A stretch of DNA of 64,000 nt from Dichetophora obliterata (GCA_963920525.1 OY986438.1:126176920-126240919), one strand, 5' to 3'; counted from the stretch's first letter, positions 11,476-23,613 are shown. Made by a program: numbers and translations. The notes: generated from the letters alone by a model not told the origin.

Positions 11476-13395
11476 ATTTTGTTACTGCGATGAATTCAAT
11501 ATTTAGATATATGCAAGTTGCGGTGAGTTCAGTAAAAACTTGGGCTGTAGATTTTGTACTATTTTTACAGAATTGCGTGCCTTATTTGAAAAAAGTTTAA
11601 AACTCAAAGATTATGATAAGTTTCCACATATCAAACCACGGTATATTTATATTTAAATTTTCTGTTTCTATATTTATTTTTCATCAGCTTTAAAGCTTTA
11701 CTCTTTAATTTTAAATCTTAAATTTTAAATCTTAAATATTCACTCTTAAATGTTAAATCATAAATTATAAACCTTAAATCAATAACTATCCATATACCAT
11801 GATTCATCATCTATTTTCAAATTTCTATCTTCTATTATCCACCTTTCGTCATTTTCATCTTTGATAACGTTTGTATTTGAGGTTTGTGTTTCTATTAATT
11901 CAAATTAAAAGAAGATTACGTTGCGAAAATATTTAAGGAGAAAAACATTTCATGTTCTTCATTGCCCTTATTTGACTTGATTGATTGAGTCTATTTAATT
12001 GGAACTTATGCCACCATTTTGCAAAAAAATTAAACAATTCTTAGTTTCTTATTAGTCTTTCTACTGTTATTGAAAAATATAAAACTATTTTTAATTTGGG
12101 CCATTAGATGATTAAATTAAAAATCATCAATTAAAACATAAATGCTTTTTTTGTGTTTATAACCGTACTTATATGAATGTGTATAACGACCGAAATAAAT
12201 TTAAAATGATTTATTTAATGTGTACTTCATGGAATTTTTCGATGACTTTCATAATTAGTTGTTTAAGCATAGCAGCTGCCGGCAACAACAACCACACTGT
12301 AGAAGAGTAATTTGATTCAGCTTCATTTTCAATTGAAACATTATTTAACTGAATAGAGAAATTATTTCAATGAGCCTTTTTTTAATTAAACACAAAAATT
12401 AAATAATGACAAATTAATTAAAAAAGACACTAAAACTTGTATATCGGCCATTCCGAGCCTACTGCAAGTTGATCTCATGCCTTTTGATCTGCCTGAAATT
12501 TTTTCTATAAATTCGTTTTCAAATTATGAGACCAAAAGTTGCTAAATTTGTTCAAAGCCATTCATCGCGAAATTATGGTCCAAAAACAAAACTTGTGAAA
12601 AGGGGGAATTTTCAATAAATTATTCGGTTTTAATTATAACTTTATGTGGGTTATTCCATTTTGTTAATCGATTGCGTATGGGAGCAGGCAAAAAGGGGAA
12701 TAATCGATAAATTAACACAACTTTAAAATATTTTAGAGTAATTAAATTTTTTCTCAAATGCATATGGAGTAATTTCATTATGAATCCAGTCCCTGTTATG
12801 AAATATTAGTAATGATATGAACTATGTTATGTGTTAAGTACGAAAATGTTTCGGAAGTTATGTCATCTTTTTTTCGCTTATTTCATAAGCGACTTATAAC
12901 GTTGCGTCCAATATCTCCAAACAGCTATATAGTATCCGTTCAAGTTTTTAAACGCTTAACATATCTCTAAAACTACACAAGATAGATTTTTTCTTCAAAT
13001 TGTTTTTAGTACTTCCCCTGGAATAGAAATTCCCCTTTTTCGATATAAATGTGACTTTTTTAAAAGAGCCCTGAAGGGTTTTGTTTCTTTTCTTAGGGTA
13101 TTTCAAGTATTAAAATTTTAGTTTAACTAGTCTGAAAATCTATTTGCTTTAAGTTTTTTGCTGTGTTCCGACAAAATTTTGTTTTATGGGAATCGGTCAT
13201 ATTACTTAGCGAATATTGTTTATAGAAAAGATATAAAGGGACATACGTATCCTATTTATCTTGAGAGAGTTAGAATTGGCTTTTTGACATATTTCAAATA
13301 CTTAAACGTGAAGGTATCACTTTCATGTCCAATGTTCTCCCTGCAAACAATATTTGACTTCTAAGTTTAAGAAATAGATACTATAAATCAAAATT
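11476..13395. other. no gene seen
   Basis: A+T-rich non-coding DNA. AATTTTAAATCTTAAA-type short repeats lie near 11700-11780. The small frame at 13158-13364 has no recognisable domain. Confidence 0.4.
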
Positions 13396-13399
13396 AAAT

Positions 13400-13815
13400 A
13401 ATAAACACTGTCAGCACCACTATTAACAACAACAATCCACAACAACTGACAGTTTAAACAGTAACGGAATAATGTAAATGTCAAAAACGATGACAAGAAC
13501 AAGCAACAAAAATACGGGCAACAAACTGCAACAGCAACAAATAACAACCAGAACTAATATTTAATAGATTCATAAGCAACACAAAAGTATGCAGTTGAGA
13601 GCAACAGTTGCAGCAGAAGTGACAGCAATAGACAGAACAACAACAACAGCCACAACATATAGAATAATATAAGAATCATGGTGGCAGCAACAGCACTCAT
13701 ACTTAGTAGCAGCAACTAGCAGTAGCAGCAATAAAATCATAACAACATCAACACAAGCAACAACAGCAACAAAAGCAACAACAACAATTACAACAATGAT
13801 AGAAATATATAAACA
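13400..13815 (+). repeat. CAA/CAG-rich trinucleotide tract
   Basis: Loosely repeated ACAACAACA, GCAACAGCA and CAGCAGAAG units interrupted by ATA-rich spacers. Frames read through it on the minus strand are Val/Leu/Cys-rich only because of the GTT/GTTG composition, so I do not call genes. Confidence 0.8.
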
Positions 13816-14799
13816 ACAACTCATATGGGAGAATCTGTGTCATGTCCCCGATGCGTTGTCACTTTGTCACTTTATCACATCAAAAATGTAACAGTGGAAA
13901 TGCATTGCTGCGTGTTTGAATGTGAGTAAGTGTTAGAGTGTGTGTGTATGGTGGTTAGCAATTCTCTGTTTATATGCGATTGCCAGGATTTCATTTGGAG
14001 TTTGTGAAAATTGTGAAATTTTTTCTCTCTAAATAATTAATATAGATATCTATGTAGATATGTAAATTTTGTGCAACAGGGCGCTGTTTTTTGCGTTGCT
14101 GTCCTCGAACTTACAATGATTCATATATGAAGGGTTCCACGATACTTCTCCCAATTTTTTTGGTGATGATCCGGCTGAAATTTTCAGTATTTGTTAAACT
14201 CTTTAGGAACGGCTAAGTACCATATTTTTTGTTAACCCTAGTTTCCAAACTAGCACGTGGCAAACATCAGCACTAGTCAAAATAGTGTCGTTTTCTAGGA
14301 AGCGTAACTTTTGACATTCCAAACCGTTTTTTAATATTGTAATCATTTCTGAAAGCATATAACCTGAATTTTATTAAAATTGGAAGAAAATATTTTTCTT
14401 AATTTAAAAAAAAACCCTATTAATAATTTAGTTTTGGACAAAATGGGTTCTCCTAATTTTTTTTATTTTATTCCATAAGACCTCAAAGTATGTTAATGGG
14501 ATCGCAACTAGTTCCGGAGTTATGGAATTTCAAACGAATGCACTCCAATCGAGCGCCATATAAAAAAATCATTGTTTTGCCACGCAGCATCTTGTTGCTT
14601 GTCGTTACGTTTGTCGTTTCATTCGATTGGGGCAATCTGCAGAAACTGCAGAAGTTTTTTAACATTATTGTGAAGTGAAATTATCATATATCAGTGAAAT
14701 TATAAAGAGTTTTGCCTCTAATTATAGTACCAAAAAAAGAAATTTCTGCAGCATTTGTGCCAACCCTTTACAAAAGAAAAAGCATAACTTAAACAAAAA
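13816..14799. other. no gene seen
   Basis: Non-coding. GTGTTAGAGTGTGTGTGTATG near 13930 is a short GT run. The two overlapping frames on opposite strands at 14483-14678 show no domain. Confidence 0.35.
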
Positions 14800-15190
14800 A
14801 TTTGAGTGCCATTACAGCAGAACAGCGATAAATGTGTTCTAGACTGTTGGAAAATTCCAAAATATGCATTGCTTGTAGAAAGCAGCTTAAGAAATTACAA
14901 TAGCAGACTAATGCAAGCAACGACAATTTTGCGGAAAATATCCCTGATAATGCAATCCAAAACAATACAGAATCGCTATTTTCCTTAGGTGTCGAAAAAA
15001 ATGGAATGCTCGGACAAATTATAGAAAAATATAAAAATAAAACTACATCCAGTGCAGATAAAATATCTTTACTCATTCTTGCACCTGCCTCGTGGAGTCG
15101 ACGGAAAATAATGAAGGAGTTTGGTACAACTGATAACGAAGTGCGAAAATCTAAGGAACTAGTTAATAAACGTGGAATATTGACTCCACC
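14800..15190 (+). pseudogene. transposase relic of an unassigned superfamily, 5' part
   Basis: One reading frame runs from about 14848 to 15190 with a single internal stop near 14901. It begins with a Cys pair, SKICIACRKQLKKL, then a spacer (NIPDNAIQNNTESLFSLG) and MLGQIIEKYK. Next comes a helix-turn-helix-like segment, ISLLILAPASWSRRKIMKEF and NEVRKSKELV, ending KRGILTP. The same order (CSRICETCRNTLRKA; KMLSLLPINMSHAEIKDRFG; CIKKSKDI) occurs in the transposase at 33.2-35.4 kb, so the two belong to one family. The frame stops matching exactly at 15190, where a hAT-like element is inserted. It continues at 16632. Confidence 0.8.
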
Positions 15191-15349
15191 CAGGGCCGTA
15201 TTATCCATAAGGCAGTGTAGGCAACTGTGGGCAGCATTGGCGAGGGGCCCCGCTCATTGTGGAAAAAATTTGAATATATTTAATCGAGTAAAAATTTAAT
15301 TTGAAGATTTGTATCCTTAGTGACAGTATTATTGCTTTATTTCTTTAAC

Positions 15350-15880
15350 CTACTTCAAAAAGGAGGAGGTTCCCAAGTTCGTTGGTTTCTTCGTTTTTTT
15401 TTTCTTTTATTGTATGTACATTAGAGTTGAACGAAATGTATGAAAGTAAAAAAATCTTCATCGGCTTCATATATGTTTGAAAATTCCTCGTCAAAACAAA
15501 TGTTTCTGCATCCTTGGTTTTTTCTGCGACATAACTTTTGGCTTTGCCCGGGGGCTTTTGTATTTCATTGTCATATTTTTTCACTGACTTTTTGTTTTAT
15601 CTGAAATCGAAAATTTTCTTTCCAATTTTGTTATGCATACCTCTTAATTAAGTCATAATTAATAACTTGTCATGATTTCCCTATGATAACATGTACGCGC
15701 TAGAAGTAATTCATTTGCGAATATCGCCGCTACTCTATGTCGGATTTAAAATATGATTATAACAAAATTGCAAATCAGACAATTATCTCAAAAAATTTCT
15801 CACATAGTTTTAACGTCAAACAACAGTTAACTCGCTATGAGACTTGTTTCGGCCAAAATATATTGCCTTTAAGTATTTTA
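15350..15880 (+). repeat. long-arm dispersed repeat, related to 29.4-30.5 kb
   Basis: Begins CTACTTCAAAAAGGAGGAGG and continues GGCTTCATATATGTTTGAAA, then TAACTTTTGGCTTTGCCC and TTTTGTATTTCATTG. The same blocks make up each arm of the palindromic repeat at 29.4-30.5 kb. The CTTCAAAAAG-AGGAGGTT start also occurs at 23563. Non-coding; the frames seen across it are accidental. Confidence 0.75.
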
Positions 15881-15923
15881 TTTATTGCATCATTATTACA
15901 GATCTTACAATTCGAAATAGTAC

Positions 15924-16195
15924 TGTATTGAAATATTATTTAGTCAACCCTGAACAAATTGTTTTCTTTTTTTTATTATTCGTTAATTTAACTCACAAAA
16001 TTTTTGCTCTCTTTAAATTCCGCATACCAAGCGGTAATCTTATTCCTTTTTGCTTTGTATCGAATTGAAATGTTAATTAGTCAACTCTGAACAAAATCTT
16101 TTCTTTTTTTATTATCCGTTAATTTAACTCACTAAATTTTAACTCTCTTTAAATTCCGCATACCAAGCGGTAATCTTATTCCTTTTTGCTTTGTA
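15924..16195 (+). repeat. tandem duplication, 136-bp unit
   Basis: Two adjacent, highly similar units. CCGCATACCAAGCGGTAATC occurs at 16020 and again at 16156, and TTAGTCAAC-CTGAACAAA precedes each. Non-coding. Confidence 0.9.
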
Positions 16196-16379
16196 TTCTA
16201 TCTAGCATAAGAAAATTATGTAAACTACAACAAATCATTATACAAATTGAAGTGAACCTTTTTGGTTGTTTCATTTTCAATCACGAAAAAGCTTGTGATT
16301 AACAAGACTATTTATGTCTTAACAGTGCAAAGTAAACATTTTTTACTATAGCAGATATTACAGTACATATTTTGAATAT

Positions 16380-16500
16380 ATACTGTGATGCTGATCAAGA
16401 ATATATATACATTTCTATACCTGCCAACCCTCCTTATCAGCGTTATAAGCAGAGTGACAAAGGTTATATACCCCTGAAACAGTACGCGTAGGGGTATTAA
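16380..16500 (-). repeat. fly-type dispersed repeat, copy 1
   Basis: Read on the minus strand it has TACCCCTACGCGTACTG, GGGTATATAACCTTTGTCAC and ATTCTTGATCAGCATCA. The same blocks, diverged, occur on the plus strand at 53040-53540. I associate this repeat with dipteran genomes; that identification is from memory. Confidence 0.6.
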
Positions 16501-16623
16501 CAGCGTACTTATGAATATAATTGAATTATGGTAGAAACAATTTATTTGATGGCGATTAAAAAGGATAAACTGGCCCCGAAAATGACAGTGCCTAGAGGCT
16601 GCGACATGGTTAATCCGGCCCTG

Positions 16624-17049
16624 ACTTCACCGGAAGCTATACGATGACAAAGACTGCAACTAGAAACTATTAAGTTAGTAAAAAGCTTTTATGAGAATGA
16701 TCAGAATAGCCGTCTAATGCCAGGCAAAAATGATTATGTCTCTGTGAAAAACGCAGATGGTATTCGTGAATAATTACAAAAAAGGCTTATTTTGTGTAAT
16801 CTTAAAGAGTTGTTTGCACAATATAACGATAAAAACTCAAATTTTAAGATAGGTTTATCGAAATTTGTGGAATTAGGACCAAGGAATTGCGTTTTAGCTG
16901 GAGCAAGTGGTACACACTGCGTCTGTGTCTGTGTCTGTGTTTATCACGAAAACGCTAAACTAATGATAGATGCGACTGACATTAAAAATTTAACAAAAAC
17001 CACTGACAAACAACTTCTGGATTACCATGATTGCTTGAAGGATATGTAG
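16624..17049 (+). pseudogene. transposase relic of an unassigned superfamily, 3' part
   Basis: Continuation of the relic at 14.8-15.19 kb after the hAT-like insertion. In the same frame it reads PEAIR, a stop, then LETIKLVKSFYENDQNSRLM, a stop near 16770, then LQKRLILCNLKELF and GLSKFVELGPRNCVLAGASG, ending near DYHDCLKDM at 17049. The transposase at 33.2-35.4 kb has the equivalents KLFYEDDEISRMMPG, QKRLMLSSLRE, GFTKFTMLRPKNC and HQNMKLM. A (GTCTGT)n expansion encodes CVCVCVCV just before YHENAKLM, where the relative has CVCTLHQN. The catalytic region that should follow is absent, so the copy is truncated at its 3' end. Confidence 0.82.
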
Positions 17050-17500
17050 TACTAGTACTATATGTATGACTGGCTTTGTTCACAAAACAACAGCGTCAAT
17101 AGCAAAACAATAAATTTAAGTTATAAAAAACCTGTAAAATGAGAGAAATTAAAAGAAGTCAATGAATACTGAAAAATTTAAGTAACAACTTATATACCTA
17201 TAGCGAGAAAAGGTTAATAAGACCATAACTTAAAAAACAACAAAAAAATCGCAGTTGACAAGACAGACTGACTGGCTGATTGACAATGAATGGGGTAGCC
17301 AACCAAGGCCGTGTAGAGGTTGCTCAAAAAGAGGGGTGGTTTTAAAATATTCAAGGAGAGAGATACTTTTCTTGTGTCGAGGAATTATTTTGCTTGATTA
17401 AAGAATATCTCAAATCAATCTTTCCAAGTAGATTTCCTTTTCCTCCCGCCTTTTTTCTTTTACTTTTATATCCTGATAGAATTGTTCATCTGGCTTCTCT
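17050..17500. other. no gene seen
   Basis: Non-coding A+T-rich sequence between the transposase relic and the next element. No repeat was recognised. Confidence 0.4.
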
Positions 17501-19990
17501 GCATGGGCATCCGCAGGATATGTTGTAGGGTGGAGTTCGGGGGGCAGAGGCATAAAAGAATCTTGAATGCGCATAAAGAAAATTTAAACTATATAATTTT
17601 TTTTGGCTGAGATTTTAGGTACTAGTTTTGATAACATGATATGCACACTAGTAAAAATCTTTCTCGTATCATGCCCGAAAAGTTTTCAAATTTAATTTTA
17701 TTTTTGTCATGTTATGCATGTAAAAATTTTTTGACAAAAGCAAAATTAATGATGTGCGGTCTCCTTTATCATTAAATGAAATCGCATTAATAACTATTGA
17801 GCCCCCAAGTTTTCAACTTTTCAAATAAGAATACAAAAACATTCCAATATTAAACAATATTTTTTGTTGTTGGAAAACTGAAAAAAACAAACCTGATTTT
17901 TTTTTAACTTTGGACGTCTATAACTCCTAAATCAATTACGAGCGGCCTGAAACTTTTCAGATTTGGATTTAGTAGGTCAAAATCCATATAATCCGTAAAA
18001 ATAACAATAAGAGGTTGCCACTATTCTATAAATGTTCTCCGCATGCTAAGGGAGATATTTTTGACACCAATCCATTTATTTCTTTTTCCAACATGAATTC
18101 TTTCTAGGAGCTTACAAGTTTCTACAGTCGAGTACGAAAACATACCTATTATATGAATGATTGAAAAAATTTATTTTTTTTAATTCAAAACGTATGAATA
18201 AATATATAAAGAGGTACATGTGTATTAGATGGGTTTGGGTACCATACATTTTCTAAACATATTTAAGAACTTTCCTGAAAGGCTTGATCCTGAATTCTGA
18301 ATGCTATATAAGCACGTGACGCAAAAAAAGCCCAAAAAATTCTCAAACTGGGTGGGCGCCGCTAAAAAACGTAAATTTAAAGAAGTATAGCGTAATAGAT
18401 GTTTAAAATCGATTTTCCTCTTTTCATATAAGTCATAAAAAAACTTAAGACTATAACAAACTCTAATGTAAAATAGTTTGCTTAATCCGAATATGTTATC
18501 AGATTTTCTTGAAAATTAGTCCTTGATCCAAAATTGGCCTACTTTATTAAGAATTTCCTAATTTTTTTCTTTAGCTTTTGAATTAGAAGCTTTACCCTCG
18601 CTCTGACAGCTGCAATTTTCCCAAATTAAAATGCTGTAGGATTGTTAGTCATTTTATTAAGTTTAGGAAAAATTAAAAATTATTCAAATTAGATCATATT
18701 TATGACAGAAGAACGATTTTTTTAAGCCAACTCTAGGGAAAATATAAATTTATTATAAAATTTTTTTACTTTCTTTTCTGCTTGTTTACAATGAGTTTGA
18801 AAATAACATTTGCTTATCGTCAAAGTTTATATGCGTTATTGGCTTAAATGACCCATGCCATCTGTTGCTCCGAAAAATAATATTCGACTAATAAGCGTTA
18901 TCATTCCTAAACATTCATCAATTCCTCGTACTATTTACGAACTAAAAATAATATTAGTAGATAAAAATCATTCGTAGGTTGACCGTGCGCGTTATTCATA
19001 GAATTTACTAAATATTCGTTTAGTTAAAACAATTTACAACCGAAATTGTTCAGCCTGGTTTGTTGAACAAATACCGAATAGAAGAAAATTTAGAGTACGT
19101 GGAGAAGGAAGAGTACGTGGCCCGTATGTTAAAGAACCGTCGTTCAAAGCCCCGCTCAGACAGAGTTATTTTTTCGTTATTAGGTATTAATATCTTTCGT
19201 GAATTTAACAAATTTATTCGTACAATATGCATTTGTTTTTGTTCGAATACAAATAAGATATTCGCTATGTGTACCAAACAACGTCCATTCTACGAATACT
19301 ATTCTTGGCTAAAAACTACGAATAAAATTCGCAGAATGGAGGCAGTTATTAACAATATTTAATTACAAATTTTTTTCGTGTAGGAATACATATTGAAAAG
19401 TGTCTGTGAAACAAGGGTAAATGAAAGAAATGGTATCGTAACTTATCACAGCGACGGGCACAACGTACTATATAAAAAGGTATGGTTAAGCTCAGCTTTA
19501 TTTTTAAATAAACCTAAAACAAGTATGATTATGTTCTCTCCAAAATATATTTACATACATAATCAAAACATCTGAAATCAAAAACGCCGTAAGTTAAAAA
19601 AACTTTAAATTAACAAAGTTGATCGGTTTGCACTTATCATTTTTATGACTACACAAAAGTTTGTCACCTGAATTATCTCCTCAATAAAACTGTAGAACAT
19701 TTTCTGCCTAGCTCCATTTAATAATTTAATCGTTTTTAATTTTCCAAGATCGCCAAAGTTAGAAAAAATGTCAGCATGTTGTTATTTTCAATGTGATTGA
19801 CAACAACTGACCACTGAAAATGACATAGTGAAAACCAAGGATAAGTTTTAGCGCAACTTCCAATTTATAAATTTTTTTCTTCTCTTGTATAATTTTTTAT
19901 TGTAACTTACATCTTTTTTGATTTAATATGAAGGTATATAAAAAAATTTCACAGACTAGGAGGGCAAGTGCGCCCTGCGGACGCCCATGC
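17501..19990. mobile_element. 2.5-kb non-coding TIR element, copy 1
   Basis: The left end reads GCATGGGCATCCGCAGG and the right end is the near-perfect complement of GCATGGGCGTCCGCAGGG. The interior is non-coding. It includes CGTATCATGCCCGAAAAG, a GGACGTCTATAACTCCTAAA block and a tRNA-like CGTTCAAAGCCCCGCTCAG near 19150. From about 17640 onwards the order of blocks is repeated at 60340-62580. A further fragment lies at 31590-31725. The superfamily is unclear and I could not define a target-site duplication. Confidence 0.75.
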
Positions 19991-20955
19991 TTTTTTTGTA
20001 ATCTTATAGTACGCCAGGAGTATATCGAGATTGCTTTAAAGAAAGTGTAGTTCGAAACTAATCTTAGCTCCTGTCTTTTTAAAGTAGTCAATTTATTAAT
20101 TTCAATTTATTAAGAATTAATGATCACATATAAGACAGAGTCTTTTAAATGCGGTAAGAATAACATAATAGCAACAAGTTATAAACAACTGATAAATACA
20201 TATAGCTTAAAACATATATCATCAAATCATAAAAGATAAAAATATTATTATTAGTTAAAAATTACTCTTATTTTAAAAGAGAAAGAAAAGGATAGTATTA
20301 AAAAAAGTGTTGTAAAATTTCATTCTTTAAGTTGCGGTTATTTTGAATACATTTAATTCTTAAAGGCAGCGAGTTTCAAATTCTGATGGCATTTACAAAA
20401 GAAAAGTCTGTTGAAGTTTATAAAATTAAATAATGGAATTATCAGGTTCATATTTATGGTTGATCTACAAAATTGTAGCTTCTCAAAAAGGTATTTAGGT
20501 GGCTTTGTGTATAACAACTTATGTAAAAATTTATATCACATTTTTTTAACAATTTATTTATAATTAGGCGCTTTAAAATTGCTAAGGAGTTTTATAACAA
20601 CCATTCCAAGTTTTAGCTTCCATAGTAACCATGGTTCTTACAATTTGATCATTCAATACTCCAGCATTTTTCCTTTCTCAGCATAGAAAATATTTTGCAA
20701 ATATCGATGAAGACGTCTCCATTTTGTTTAATGCTTATACAAATTCTTTCATTACACCTAATTTAGTGTGAAAAAAAAATATTACAAAGATATGATCCCT
20801 CAAAGCAGAACCTTAACACTTTTATTTTTTAGTTATTTTTCGTGTCTAGCGCAGTGTTGACAGTATCTTTTTTAATTAATAAGGATATACTTTCAACTGG
20901 GCCGAAGGTTAAATGCTTCAAGAGTTGCGTTTTCGTATTTTCTGTGTTTTAGGAG
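19991..20955. other. no gene seen
   Basis: Non-coding A+T-rich sequence without a recognised repeat or domain. Confidence 0.4.
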
Positions 20956-21770
20956 TTCTATAATACTGTTGAAGTCATCTTGAATAAGGTTTAGGTGTAA
21001 TAGGTGGTTTTCACCTAATTTTTTCAAATTTTAAGCTCAGTCTAGCAAAGTCTAGTCAATGCAAAACGTTTTTAATTAAATTTTTGTAGGATTTGTAATT
21101 TTTATGTTTTCACTTTGTATGGGAAATGGGCCGATTTTTCATTTAGTTTTGCCAAATTTAAAACTCAGAGTATGTAATAACTAATTAAGAAAATAAGAAA
21201 GCATATATTTGGAAAAAATGAAGTCGATACATGATTTTTTGTGAAATTTATGAAGTTGCAAATTTTGAAGGACGTATAAGAGATTGTCCGAATTTTTATA
21301 TGATTTTGCCAACTTTTAAACTCAAAGTGAATTTTAATATTCTAAGTATATGTCCATAATTGTAATTCCTTAAATTAATTTTTGTGGAATTCGTGGAGAC
21401 TTAAATGTTTTCCTATAAATACTGTGTATGGGAGGTAGGCGTGTTTTTTCTACTATTTTGATAAATTTGAAATATATATTTAATATTATAGACCAAGGCT
21501 TATGTGCAAAATCAAGTCATTACATTAGTTTTTGTGGCATTTAAAGAGATTTTACCATTTTGTTAAAGTTACTTTGTATGGGAGGTAGGCGTGGTTGTCA
21601 TTCAAATTTCGAAAAACTTCAGTTATATAGTGAAATTTCAAGCCATAACATAACTTTTTGTGGCAGAGATTTTATCGATTTGATAAAATTACGTTGTATG
21701 GGAATTAGGCGTGGCTTTCATCCTATTTTGGTCATTCTCGAAATTTCCTCTTCATTGTTTGAAAATTAAG
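20956..21770 (+). repeat. imperfect tandem repeats, about 120-150 bp
   Basis: The word TTGTATGGGAGGTAGGCGTG and variants recurs at about 21116, 21425, 21575 and 21695. Each is preceded by a TTTTGTGG-ATTT-type block and followed by similar A+T-rich sequence. A related single unit lies at 58990-59110. Non-coding. Confidence 0.65.
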
Positions 21771-21894
21771 CATTTTCAATTGCTTTTAGATCAAGACTAT
21801 TTGCAGGCTATTCGAGTGAATTTATTCCCAATTTATTCTTATATTTCTTTATCTGTAAAGAAAAAAGATATCAGATAATAAGAACATCATAAAA

Positions 21895-22600
21895 TTATAG
21901 CAAAAAATATATTATGCATGATCTACAGCAGCTGCATATGACAAGGTGCTGAATCGACACATTCTGCGTGTGTCGTGGTGGGCCTTCAATTGTGGTTACA
22001 ACACATTTGTTGATTATTTCTTTGTTCACTGCTGCATTCACTGATCCCTCAAGCATTAAAACTGACGCGACTTTGAATTTTGTTATGGCTCCCCATATCA
22101 TAATATCACCGCAGGCAATATCCAGTCTCCGTTGTAGCGTTCAGCTTTTCTGCGCCTTGCTCTGGCGCTACCATCATCTCCCATAAAATTTATTTTGGAC
22201 TCATAGGAAAACATGACTTGTTCCCAATTATGAGCTTTCCAATGTTCACCTTATTTGCACCATTCCAGCCTTTTAAATAGCATTTTGGCCGACAGAAGGG
22301 GTTTTTTAAGGTCGGTATGACTCTAGGCCCATATCACTCAGTCTTCAGTGTATTGTTTGGATTGAACAGCTCTTTCCTTCATCTTATTTGCATCATTCTA
22401 GAATTTTAAATAGCGTGTTGGCCGTCAGAAGGAGTTTTTTCAAGGTGGGTATGACTCTAGGCCCGCGTCACTTAGTCTTCAGTGTATTATTTGGATTGAA
22501 CACCTTTTCCCTGATTTTCTTAGAAGCTGCTCCCTTCTTTTATGCACAACCACTTCAATTGAGCGCAATTTCAGCTACTAAATACTAGAGGTCTTCCAGA
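21895..22600 (-). pseudogene. Tc1-like transposase relic
   Basis: On the minus strand, from high to low coordinates: LKKLLLTANTLFKILE (the family's KKPLL linker), HWKAHNWEQVMFSYESKINF, GDDGSARARRRKAERYNGD, then MIWGAITKFKVASVLMLEGS. These are the usual Tc1 blocks around the first catalytic Asp and the central VWG motif. The catalytic motif normally reads FSDES; here it is FSYES, so the first Asp has become Tyr. Several stops and frame changes are present. The C-terminal part with the second Asp and the Glu is missing. A 133-bp tandem duplication lies within the N-terminal part. Confidence 0.82.
22250..22515. repeat. 133-bp tandem duplication inside the Tc1-like relic
   Basis: Two adjacent copies share TCA(C/T)CTTATTTGCA, GTATGACTCTAGGCCC and CTTAGTCTTCAGTGTATT-type blocks. 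GGCCG(A/T)CAGAAGG is offset by 133 bases (22287 and 22420). The copies differ at scattered sites, so the duplication is not recent. Confidence 0.88.
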
Positions 22601-23555
22601 GTACTTACGTGCGTCCTTGCTCCTGGTTGCACGATAAGAGGCCAGAAAACGACGGATGACTCATTGCATTCTATACTTCTTGCAATGTCTCTATTTGACA
22701 TACTTCACTCCGACTACGGTAAATTTTTTTTGTCGCGCTTCACTGCATACGTTCATTTCGAATGTTGCATGCACCTGATCGGAAAAATTCAGATGGGAAC
22801 AAATTGGTGCAAAACAATGAAAGTTAGAAGAAAAGTTCGTTCACATAAAATGCAAGTCTTTCGAACTACTTTCATGTACACATACAAATATTTTTGGTTT
22901 CATGGAATATTTGAAATGTATTTGCAGAATTGTAACGTTATGGAGAAAAAATTTACCATATTTGGATTGTTCTGTGCTATATTTGATAAATAATATGGAA
23001 GGGCTGCCATAAGCTTAAAGCACTTGGCAAATTTTTTTTTTATATTTCACAGAAACACAAATACGCAATTTTAATATTATAAATTGCCGTTTATTAAAAA
23101 ACATAAATCAAAATAACTCACAGGTACATATCGTATGTAAAATATATATAACTTAAAAATCTTAAAAAAAAGAAGAAACATCAATTCAGTCAATGAGGTA
23201 AAAAAAATATTGTTTGGACTTATTCAAAATAAAGGTTTGGCCTGATCATATTTTACAGAATTTTTGATTCATTAAGAACATGCTTTTGCGTTTTAATATT
23301 TTTATAAAATTCTATGCACGTCATAGTATAAGTAAAATTGCATTGCATAATGCTTTCCAAGATGGTTATGTTGAGATAATTTCTTTCCTCACTAAATTGT
23401 GAGGTAACCAGTGAAAGTACTCTCTGCCATGGAATAGCGAATAAAAAGTGTACTACTTCAACAAGTTTATTTTCACTCTTGGAACTCAGAATTTTGGGAA
23501 AAAATATTTCGATTTTCATTTATTTGCACGCATTTGAAAAAAATTTGTTCAGTTT
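22601..23555. other. no gene seen
   Basis: Non-coding. The frames at 22664-22993 and 23253-23519 have no recognisable domain and the composition of the surrounding A+T-rich DNA. At its end, ACTTCAAAAAGAAGGAGG (23562) starts the repeat into which the next LINE was inserted. Confidence 0.4.
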
Positions 23556-23613
23556 TAAACCGACTTCAAAAAGAAGGAGGTTCTCAAGTTGGTTGGTTTT
23601 TTTTTTAATGTAT

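Larger units (their letters stand above)
15191..16623. mobile_element. hAT-like non-autonomous insertion with 8-bp duplication
   Basis: The left end reads CAGGGCCGTATTATCCATAA; the right end, complemented, reads CAGGGCCGGATTAACCATGT, and the match continues for about 40 bp with gaps. It is flanked by ACTCCACC (15183-15190) and ACTTCACC (16624-16631), an 8-bp duplication with one mismatch. CAGGG-type termini and an 8-bp duplication are the hAT signature. It has no transposase frame of its own. The interior is mosaic: a long-arm dispersed repeat (15350-15880), a tandem duplication (15924-16195) and a fly-type repeat (16380-16500). Removing it plus one duplication brings the interrupted transposase frame back into register. 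Confidence 0.85.

Noticed and set aside
12598..13042. Element bounded by AAAAGGGGGAATTTTC and a similar complement near 13024
   Set aside because: The match is short and interrupted, with no duplication at the edges.
13323..13824. Minus-strand frames rich in Val, Leu and Cys that resemble membrane proteins
   Set aside because: They run through the CAA/CAG-rich trinucleotide tract; the composition comes from GTT/GTTG repeats.
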